Virus record (IMG/VR): IMGVR_UViG_3300042673_001922
Coordinates: 1 to 64,000 of that record
Strand: one strand, 5' to 3'
From: a virus
Length of the DNA stretch: 64,000 nt
Below the pieces are notes generated by a model. It saw only the letters and a program-made list of their open reading frames with translations, searched no databases and was not told the DNA's origin. Positions 42,152 to 52,200 of the stretch are shown piece after piece; position 1 is the first letter of the stretch; the number at the start of each line of letters is the position of its first letter. The position numbers and the translations under genes were made by a program.

Positions 42152-43321
42152 ATGGCTACAGTTAATAGTAAAACAAAAGATGAAATTATAGTTAGAATCA
42201 TAAACTCACTAGAACAAAATGCTAATATAACTGCCACATCTCCAGGTTCTGTAGCCAGGGCTTTCGCTGATGCTTTTGGAACTGAAATGTTTTATCTCTA
42301 TGAGTCTTTTAGAGAATCAGTAAGTCAAGGTAATTTGTCTACAGCTTCTGGAAGATCTCTTGATTTAATAGGTGAATTATATAATGTAAGAAGAAAAGTT
42401 CTTTCTGATCAGTTGACTTATGAAAGATCAACAGCAAATATAGAGTTTTTTATTAGCAATTCATTTCAGTCATCAATTGTTATTCCTAAAGGAACACTGG
42501 TTTACAATGACGTTGGCTCATTTAACTCTTCCCAATATAGCTATAGGGTAGTCCAAGACATAGTTATATTGAGTGGAGTAAGTAAAGCATACGGAATAGT
42601 TGAGCCAAATTTTCAGTCAAATGAATATGTTGCATCTGTAGGGACTCTGACTAAGCATAACTATATAGCTCCTCCAGGAATCTTGGTGTTTTGCAATAAC
42701 CCAAAAGAAATATATCCAATTTTAAACTCAGAGTCAGACGATAACTACAGAAGAAGAATACTCTCAGCAGTTAAGGTTAATACGACTGGAACTCTTGAGT
42801 CTATAAGATTTGCAGCTCTTTCAGTAAGCGGAGTAAGAGACATAAGAGTTAGAGAAGCTACCTATGGTCTTGGTTCCTGTGAGGTTATTATTGTTCCAGA
42901 AGTTCCAGGAAGAATTGGAAACATTCCAACACTTGTAAACCAGGCAATTAATAACATTAGACCACTCGGGATTAGAATGAATGTAACAATAGCAGATCCT
43001 ATTTCTGTTGCTGTAAATGCAACCATATCCCTTCCATTTGGTACTGCAAATAATCTTCAAAAAGGCATTGAAAATCAAGCTGCAATATTTGTTAAGAGAT
43101 ATTTAAACTCTCTTACAATAGGAGATTTTGTTGCTATTCAAGAAATTGAAAGACAAATAAAAATATCTTCTGATTTTATAAAGTCCATTAACATTACTTC
43201 AATGACAGCTGGTGGAGTAACAGTTAATAGAAAAGAATTTAAACCACAAAATGAAAGACAATACATTGTTTCTGGCACAATCAACATAAACTCTGTTATA
43301 ATTGGTGCATCAAACTACTAA
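42152..43321 (+). CDS. Baseplate J-like wedge protein
   Basis: 389 residues. Conserved features of the J/gp6 family are the N-terminal ATSPGSVARAFADAFGTEMF and ARG-like SGRSLDLIGELYNVRRK, the middle beta module with IPKGTLVYND, and ESIRFAALSVSGVRDIRVREA near 60 percent of the length. J-like proteins link wedges into the baseplate ring around the hub. ATG 42152 lies 5 bases after the gp25 stop. No CGG is used in frame. Confidence 0.82.
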   Translation: MATVNSKTKDEIIVRIINSLEQNANITATSPGSVARAFADAFGTEMFYLYESFRESVSQGNLSTASGRSLDLIGELYNVRRKVLSDQLTYERSTANIEFFISNSFQSSIVIPKGTLVYNDVGSFNSSQYSYRVVQDIVILSGVSKAYGIVEPNFQSNEYVASVGTLTKHNYIAPPGILVFCNNPKEIYPILNSESDDNYRRRILSAVKVNTTGTLESIRFAALSVSGVRDIRVREATYGLGSCEVIIVPEVPGRIGNIPTLVNQAINNIRPLGIRMNVTIADPISVAVNATISLPFGTANNLQKGIENQAAIFVKRYLNSLTIGDFVAIQEIERQIKISSDFIKSINITSMTAGGVTVNRKEFKPQNERQYIVSGTININSVIIGASNY

Positions 43322-43337
43322 AGGTTGGTTTAAATTA

Positions 43338-44579
43338 ATGAGTGAAAAATACTTTCTCTTGACAACTACGCATATTGTCAAGGCGCCAAATATGACTCAG
43401 GCAAAAATGACTATAGAAAAAGAAGAAGACTCTTTTGGAGAAACTCTAAAAGAAACTCTGGATATAAATGAAGTAAGCGTTGCTGAAGCTAGTAAATACA
43501 TAGGATTCTCTGAAACATCTAGACAAGATGAAGACTATGGTTCAACACAGGATACAGACTCAGAGTCAGATGGAACTTCTTATAATAATAAGTTTGACTT
43601 CATCAGAGCTGAGAATAAAAGACTTGCTCGTCTAGCTGAAAAGAATAAAAACGTAAAAGACGAAACTATACTAGCAGTATATGAAGCTGCTTATTCAGCA
43701 TTCTCTGAATTTGAACTTCCTGCAATTAAACAAAAGAATGCTCCATCCTCCAAAAAAGGGGTATCGGAAACAGCAGTGGCAGTTTTTGCAGACTGGCAAC
43801 TTGGCAAGGTTACGCCTTCTTATAACTCAGAAGTTCTTGCACAAAGAATAGAAGCTTATGCAGAAAAGCTTATTGAGATTACAGACATTCAAAGAACGCA
43901 CCACCCAGTAGATGATTTACACGTTTGGCTTTTAGGTGATATCGTAGAGGGTGAAGAGATTTTTCCTGGCCAAAGCCATTTAATTGACTCTGGTCTTTAT
44001 AGGCAGGTCGGAATTAATGGTCCTGAAATCTTGGGTAACTTTCTTAGAACAGCACTTGAGAACTTTAAGCACGTTCACGTTACAGGGATTATAGGCAATC
44101 ACGGGGCAGTCGGCGGAAGAGCAAGAAAGCAACATGACCCTGAGACAAACATGGATAGATTACTCTATAAGATTGTCCAATTAATCTTCAAGGATGAACC
44201 AAGAATTACCTTTAATATACCAGATGGTAAAGGTGAGAGAAACTTTTATGCAGTTGATACAATAGGCTCATACAGTTCACTTCTCATTCATGGCGATCAA
44301 ATGCCTGCACCAAGTGCCTCATACGGTTACTATAAAAAGGTAATGGGCTGGAAAGATGGCGCTATCCCGGAGCATTTTGAAGACGTATTTATGGGTCATT
44401 ACCATCAACAGGTAAAGATGACCATAGGTAGTAGTCTTTTAAGAATTTCTGGATCACCAGAAAGTCACAATACATATGCTCAGGAATACTTCTCTTCAAT
44501 GAGCAGACCATGCCAACACCTAATGTTTGTACATCCAGACAATGGAGTTACCTCAGAGTACTCAATCTGGTTAGATTGA
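43338..44579 (+). CDS. Calcineurin-like metallophosphoesterase
   Basis: 413 residues from ATG 43338; a TTG 43302 would add 12 residues inside the previous gene. Metal-binding motifs: FADWQLGK at residue ~152 (Asp kept, the usual DxH His is Gln), GDIVEGEE at about 201, GNHG at about 253, LLIHGDQMP at about 318 and MGHYHQ at about 354. Mre11-type or phosphodiesterase activity is likely, perhaps on DNA. The DxQ variant of the first motif is known in some family members but could alter metal use. Its place inside the baseplate operon, between J and a large baseplate gene, is odd; it could be a virion-associated enzyme or a passenger gene. The N-terminal ~60 residues are unique. Confidence 0.8.
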   Translation: MSEKYFLLTTTHIVKAPNMTQAKMTIEKEEDSFGETLKETLDINEVSVAEASKYIGFSETSRQDEDYGSTQDTDSESDGTSYNNKFDFIRAENKRLARLAEKNKNVKDETILAVYEAAYSAFSEFELPAIKQKNAPSSKKGVSETAVAVFADWQLGKVTPSYNSEVLAQRIEAYAEKLIEITDIQRTHHPVDDLHVWLLGDIVEGEEIFPGQSHLIDSGLYRQVGINGPEILGNFLRTALENFKHVHVTGIIGNHGAVGGRARKQHDPETNMDRLLYKIVQLIFKDEPRITFNIPDGKGERNFYAVDTIGSYSSLLIHGDQMPAPSASYGYYKKVMGWKDGAIPEHFEDVFMGHYHQQVKMTIGSSLLRISGSPESHNTYAQEYFSSMSRPCQHLMFVHPDNGVTSEYSIWLD

Positions 44580-44604
44580 TTCAAAAATTGAAAGGCATCT
44601 GTAG

Positions 44605-47600
44605 ATGAAGCAATTTATCATAGCACTTAGGAGTGCAGATTTTGTTAAATCTGGTAAAAGCTGGTCTACAGGTGCTATCGATTTATATCACAATAAATGG
44701 TATACCAACTACTCTATCTCAAGGTCTAGAAATGGCCTGAATACTATTGGTGATAGAACATTTGTTGGCACCGAAATAATACAGGATGCTACTCCTACCA
44801 TTGTAGTAGATGGTTCGACCCCAGTAAGCGTTACAAACTATGGCGAAATTGTCCAACAAGCTGGAGTTGTATCGTACAATATCTTTGATTACGATCAAGA
44901 GTCTGGTCAATATTATATATATGATTTGATACAAGACTCTTCTCCATTTTATATTCTCAATCCAGATTCTGTAGACTTAGATCTTTTTAGATTTATTGAC
45001 ACAAAATCAAGAGTAGATATATTAAGCTCTAAGCGGAGCGTTTACTGAATCAGTTAATCAAGATAATCCTACCTACACTTTAATAACCTATGAGTCTGAT
45101 TCTACAGAAGGGCCATGGTTAAAGTCTGCCATATCTCAAGACGTAGGAACTCTTTTTATAAAAAACGCTAAAAGATATGTAAGATTTGAATTAGAGATAG
45201 TATCATTTCTTAACCCTGAAGACGTAGAAGACTATGGTTTTGTTCTACTTGTAGAAGTAGCAGTAGATAATCCAGTATCTCCAGTATTGTCTAGAGCAAC
45301 AAAGAAGATTCTTTCAAGATTTCCATCTTGGATGAAAATGTTTACAGACTCAGAAGATGATGCTACTCCCAGCTTACAACTGCCTCAGACTATAGCTGGA
45401 AAATTTGTTAACTCTTTAGTATCTGATTTTCCAGAAAATTTTGAAAAACAAGTAAACCTATTTCAACTAGATAGATTTATTACAACTTCTGACTTAGAGC
45501 AGTCAGCGTGGATGTATGTTTGTTCAGATGTTCCGGCATCGATATCCAGAGTAACTGGCGATGGGATACCCTTAGCAAGAATAGATTCAATAGTAGATTT
45601 ATATGAATCTTTAGAAAATGACTATTGCTATTATTATAATGCTGTTGATAGACAGATTCTTACTAAAAAATTATTTAAAGTTTTGTCTGCTGACAGTATC
45701 GTATATGAACAGGCTCCAACTCTTAAGTGGAACTGGTTTGATGAATTTGCATCTCGTGTTGGAATACAAAGATTATATCTTGAATCAAATGATAGTCTTA
45801 AAAAAAGAACATTAGATGTTTATAAAAATCTTCCTGGACCAACAGTAGAAGCAATTAAGAGAACCTTAAGAAGAGAACTTAATATATGGAGTGCTTATGG
45901 GGCAACTCCTGATTCAGATTATTTAGGAGCAACTCCTGAAATAATTGAAATCCAAAACATGGAAAGTTCCAGTCCATACTTTGATGGATACGGCAAGCCA
46001 ACATCAAAATTTATTGATTTTGTAAAAGATATAAATGAAAAGTATCCAACAAATTGGGGATATGTTAAATGGGGCGAAGGATACTGGGACTATGCTGGAA
46101 AAGATCAGTTTAGCATAGGTAGAATTGCTTCATCTTATGATGATGCAACTCCATTAGGTTCTTACTACCAGCCTGGAGTTGGAGATATCAACGATGCAAA
46201 TATTATCGTAAAAGAGCCTTTTGAAAATGAGATAGAAGTAGAAGCTAGATTTTCTGCCACTGGACTTAGATATCTTGGAACAGAAGATAACTATGCTCCA
46301 GTTAAGGTTGACTATAAGTATTATGGATCTTACGATCAAGATTATTATGAAAACGATAGTGCAACAGTAAACTTCAGGTATGCATTACATACCACTCCTC
46401 ATGGGTCTTACTCTACATCAAAAACTTTTTATTCAGATCTAACATATAATCCAAAAAATGTATTCTACCCTGGACATCCAGCAAGTCCTGAATTTAATGT
46501 TATGAACATATTTGATCAGGACGGTTATGCTTATACTGGATATGTATTTAAAGATATATCTAATGATCAACCATACTTAAATGTATCTGCTACATCTGCT
46601 AGTCCAAATTCAAATAGAATAAATTATTACTATGCAACAAAAGCTTCTGCTACGCCATCGTCTGGTTCTTCTAATTTTGAGATTGGATTCGTTGGTTCAA
46701 CACCTTCAACGAGTGTTATCGGAAGTCCAATCAATTTATCTACACCAAATTTTAGTAATAATGGTGCTAATATTAGGTTAATTTCAAATGTTTATAATAA
46801 AAAAAGAGGTTCTTTTACTACATCTCCAAAAATTGATGGCAGTTTTGTTCTCAATGGAATTAATTCTTTTTCTGAATTAAAAGATTTTACACTAGATAAA
46901 GATTCAATGATGAACACTTTAGTATTCCCACCTGGAGCAACTCCAGCCTATGTTCATATTGAAAATGTTAAGCCAGTTGGATACGAAGACAATATTCTTC
47001 TTAATGTTGCATCTCCCTATATTGGTTATGGTGGAGTTTCTACTTACGATTTTCTAGATTACTTAGTCCCAGCCTCGCCTAATATAGTTGCTAAGTATAT
47101 AAATCCAAATTTTGCAACACCTCAAAATCACCTTGGTTACATTGGTACATCTGGATCTACAGTAAGTTATTATTTTGCAGATTTAAAGTATCCATATGGA
47201 TCAACTCCTGATTCTATTATATTTAGCACGGGGCTATCCTCTACTCCAGTTTATCCATTTAAAGTTGAATCATGGGAAACCTTTGAAGAATATAGCACTC
47301 CAATAATTCAGGCTTTAGTTAATAAAAACGGAGTAGTAAGATACGATCAAGATAATTGGGATGAAACATTTAGTAAGAATTCAAATATAGTTGGCAGATA
47401 TGAATTAAATTACGAAACATTTGGCCTTGATCCTGATAATGATTATATTTACAAACTTGAAGCCGTTAACGAAACAGAAGGAGTAGAGCTTTATCTTTCA
47501 GAGCAATATGTTTCCGTTGACAACGAAGATGACATATGGATCTCTAACTCACTAACTGAATATGAAGGTGGAATTATTGCCGATGTTCAAGTTAGTGCAA

Positions 47601-49222
47601 ATTATACAGGAGTTTATAAGAGTTATATAAATTCAGGTTGGTACAGTCAAAACAGTGAAGATCATTATATATTTTCTAATCCAGTTACAGAAGAATTTTC
47701 TACTCCTGGTTTTAATTTAAATCTATCTAATGTAGCTAGACAAGGTGCTCCAATTATAGTCGAGAGACTCTTTGCCACTCCAACAATGCTATCAGAAGTG
47801 GCATTTTACAATGAGGCTACTCCAACTAGTGTTTCACTAATTAATAATGAAATAGTAAAAGCTAATTTTACGGATGATTTATACCTAGGTTATGAAAACG
47901 TTTATGACGTAAGGGTAGTGGATAGTATCACTGGCTACGAAATACTGCAAGCTGGATCTAGTTCTACAAGTAATGTAACAGTATTTAGTGGTGCTACTCC
48001 AGGAGTTATTGATAGGGATTACTCAGTAACTTATAGAGTAAAAGATACATACATTGTAGATAATGATCATTTTGACGCATTAAATCAAAAATATGTAACT
48101 CATTTAGATTTTGATGCTACTCCAAATTCATATTATGAATATAAAGTTACTTATGAAAATTCTATAGCTAGTCATGCAACTCCGATAACCCTTGAAATAG
48201 ACCCAATGAAACTTTGGGACACAGAAGGATTCATATACTTAAGCCACAACGACTATCAATTTGCAGACTTTGATTTAACTTTGAGTCCATCATACATTCT
48301 TGATAACTCAGATGAATACATGGTTTTAGTAGCTATATCTATAGATGAAAATGGAAATCCAAAACCATATCAAACTTTTACTGTATCTTCTGCAAATCTG
48401 CAGTCTGAATACGTCTACTATACAACTGATATAAACGGTTTTGCATCGGTTACGCTTTCTTATTCTGGGGCTATACCAGCTAATTTAACATCAGATACTA
48501 TAACAGTTTTAGGTGTTGTCAATGGTTCTGTGCAAGCTCATCCAAACTCTCAAACTGAAGGCTTCTCTGAAACATTAAATTATTCAATATCATCAATATA
48601 TGAAAAGGAAATTGAGCTAAAAGCTTTTCCTTCAAACAACGTATTTTATGCTGATGGCCTTACGAATAATTACATTACCGGAGTTGTTAGATCGCCTTTT
48701 GGTGATCCTCAGGTCAATAAAGTAGTTTACTGGAGAAAAGGTAGAACATTAAAAGATGTATTTGATGCAACCCCATATTCAAATTACGTAACAACTGATG
48801 AATATGGAATGTTTGAAGTAGGTCCAATTGTATCTATGGATAAATATAATCCCGGAATATGGATAACAGCTTTAGAGACTGAAAACGCAGCAACAGTAAA
48901 CTATAGTCCGAATACAGTGGCTGGAGATATAGTATATTGGTATGAGAAATATGATAACTTAAATTATAATTTTAGGGATGCTATATTATATAATCCAAAT
49001 GTACTATATGAAGAGGTAGAGGATATGTATTCTACTCCGTCTTTTACTACTAATTACCACGATGGAAGCTATGCTCCTACGTATGTAGCAACCCCAAATT
49101 GGATGCCACCAAAATGGTACCCAATGTCAAGAAAAACTCAGCATGACATAGGTCTTCTTGGCTCAACTCCTTATTACGTTGCAGATTATTATGAATTAAT
49201 GAATGAATATGAGGAAGATTAA
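44605..49222 (+). CDS. Large baseplate/fibre protein with frequent (A/S/T)TP motifs, requires +1 shift
   Basis: ATG 44605 starts a frame of 143 codons to CGG 45034. The zero frame ends four codons later; skipping C joins ILSSK-G to AFTESVNQDNPTY and opens a 1538-residue protein to 49222. The shifted frame has no ATG or TTG start near the site, and the first good candidate start is TTG 45287, which would lose 80 conserved-looking residues. The protein is Tyr-, Asn- and Ser-rich and beta-dominated; an early segment (ILSRFPSWMKMFTDSEDD) is followed by repeated strands. About 24 short (A/S/T)TP tripeptides are spread along it. It is a tail fibre or wedge protein by place and size; no family recognised. 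Confidence 0.65.
45034..45037 (+). other. CGG +1 recoding site 8 (CGGA)
   Basis: Zero frame reads AAG CGG AGC GTT TAC TGA. Skipping C gives AAG GGA GCG TTT ACT and continues 250 bases before any possible start codon, and then to 49222. The preceding codon is AAG. Confidence 0.85.
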
Positions 49223-49224
49223 AA

Positions 49225-52200
49225 ATGAAAAAGTTTACCGATGCAACAGACTCAGGAAAAGAACCAGCAGTAAAAGTTGGAAATTATGTTCCAAGAGATG
49301 CTATTAACTTAGGCTGGTATACCTCAAAAGAAGTTTCTCCTGAAAATAATATTTCAATAGTAGATCTTTCTTCTTTAACTGCAGAAAATTTAAATGAATC
49401 AGATTCATTTTCTAAAATAATGTTTGCTAATGAGCTTGGAATATTAGAGGATTCTGATGGAAACCCATTTATTTCATCAGACGAAATAAGCGTTAGTGAC
49501 ATACTTCTTAATGAGCAGTTTTTTTCTGATAGATATGAAGAGTCAGATGTAAAAGAAAAAATTTATGCACACAGTTATTATGTAAGCAGATTCTTTACAC
49601 TGGTTAAAGCAAAATCTTACTATGATGTTTCTATATCTTCTTTCTCAAATCCTAGCTACATGCCAAAGTCTGTCAAAGTGTTAGACGAAAATGGAAACAT
49701 TTATTCAGATCCTGTAACAGGTAGATTAAAGTACAGAGTTTTAATAGAGTCATTTTTAACACAGGAAAATATTACAAACAATGAAATTCCCCATAGAATT
49801 GTTGTTCTTTTTGAAGATCAAAATCCAAAAAATTTAAAACTTTCATACGACAAAGTTGAAGTAAACGAAGAAGGATTCTGGTCAAATCAGATACTTGGAT
49901 ACACTGAATCAATAAATGTTCTTCCAGTTTTTAAAGAGATTCAAGAAGAAACAGAAGTCATTGACAGATCAAAAGTTGGAGAAAGAGTATTTTCTGTAAA
50001 AAGAAATACAAAAAAAAATTATATAGACAAAAACTACAGTGGTACAGATGATAATTATGTATTTGTTAATAGAAAAGCCCTAGATGACAATAGAACATTT
50101 GAAATATTTAACTGGAGAGTAGTTGCAAAAGTAAAAAACTCTATTAGTTTTAACACTGCATTCAATGGAAACTCCTCAAATCTATCTAGCGTACTTACTA
50201 AAACCGTAAAAGCAGGAGTTTTATACTCTAAAAGCCAAGGAAAAGACCTCTCTAAAATATCTCCATACGTATTAGCTAACCTAGAAAATTCTCCATTTAA
50301 TTTATCTTCTTTTGAAATAATCAATCCAACAAGTGAAATTGCTGATAAGAGTCAGGCAGATTATTGGTTGGTTGATATCGATCAGATTGATGATTTATCC
50401 GAGTATGATTTTTTAGTATGCTCTTTACATTGGACGCTTACTGATAGTCATGGAGATAAACTAAAAGGTTTTATAGATAATGCTGGAACTCTTTTATTAG
50501 ACTTAATCAACGCTCCCACAAATGCGTTGTCAACATTGGATTCAAATCTAAAAGTAAAACCAGAGGAATTAACTATACAATCCTTAAGTTCAGATACCTA
50601 CAATACTGATAATCTATTTTTAGATTCTTCAAAAAATAACGCTTGGAGCATTAATGCTTTGGAATTTGCATCTAATTCTGGAATATATGGATCTGGGCAG
50701 ACCGTTATTGGAACTGCAAAAAGGTACAATTACTTTCTTAATGAAACTAACGGAATTGAAAATATCTTATCAAGAGATGGTAAAATAATATTTGCAAATA
50801 TAAGATCTACAAAAAAAACAGATAGATTATTATCTGGAAATATTGTTGCATCTACAACTGGATTTTTAAAATATTGCAATGACATATACTCTGGGTCAAC
50901 ATTAGTTGCAACCGCAAATAATGGATCAGTAAACATTGGCAGTGGTTCAACCACAGTATTTTCTAATTTCGTTGAAGGACCGTACAAGTTTTTATACAAC
51001 TGTATTGCAGTTGCATTGAACGACAAATTAGAGTCTACTAGAAGAAAAAAAGATATAAGGTCAAGCGTACATGTATTTTCAGGTTCATGGAATAATGATT
51101 GGGTAATCAATCCAGATGCAGCCTATGACGACGAGAAACAAAAATATTTTAAACAAGTTGTTGTTGATAATCAGCAAAAGTATGTAAGAGATATTCTACC
51201 TAGCCCAATACTAAAATATATTAAAGAATTTTCAGGCGCTAATCCTTCTGTTAATAACGTATTCTTAGATCAAGATGATTCAAATATAGAATTATATATT
51301 GAATATACAAATCCAAGCATCTTATGGACAAATACATTATCAGTAACAGCAACAGAAAAATCCGAACTTTCATCAACATATGAATTAGTTAAGGTGAATA
51401 ATAAAAAAATATCGTGCGATGTATATACTAATAATGTATCGGAGCAGTTCTTTATTCCTTCTTCTTTTGGTCCATACGTTGTTAGGGATAAAGTAATACC
51501 TTCAAAAAAATCAGATTTAAAAACACTTCCAGTTGTTTCCCCAAAAACATATCCAGTTGAATTTGAAGTAGTACATTCTTCTATCTCTTCAGAAGAAAAA
51601 TCAAAAGATTTAGATGCTAATATACAAATACAGGCAAATGTAAACTTTATACAAAAACACACATTTGCAGTTGCAACAAAAACAAAATTAGTAAGAGCTG
51701 CTGGCAGCAGACCAGAAGAATCTGTTGCAGGAGTAGAAAGACCGTATTTTCCATCTTCTGCTGAGTCATCTCAGGGTAAAAGTAAATATTCTAAAATAGA
51801 ACCACTTCTTGCTAATAGTGTAAGTGATTTATTTAACGCCTTTCAATATACTTATGATATAGATAATGGAAATACTTGGGATGAATATTTTCAACATAAA
51901 CCTAATATGTCTGATACATACATTAGATACATACAATTGACATTAACAGCTGCTGGATATAATACAACACCCGATGGAAAGTTTGGATCATCAACCACTT
52001 CTAAACTTAAAGCATTTCAAAAAAATAGAGGATTAAAACAAGATGGAATTGTAGACTCTCAGACAAAAAGCCATCTAGCAAATGTTTGGATTGATATGAG
52101 TGAAGGAGTGCGATCTCAATACGTAGATCAAATTAATAATGGCAAATATGGAAGTGTAAATATTGACAGATACGTCAGAGGTGCAATTAGATCTAGAAAT

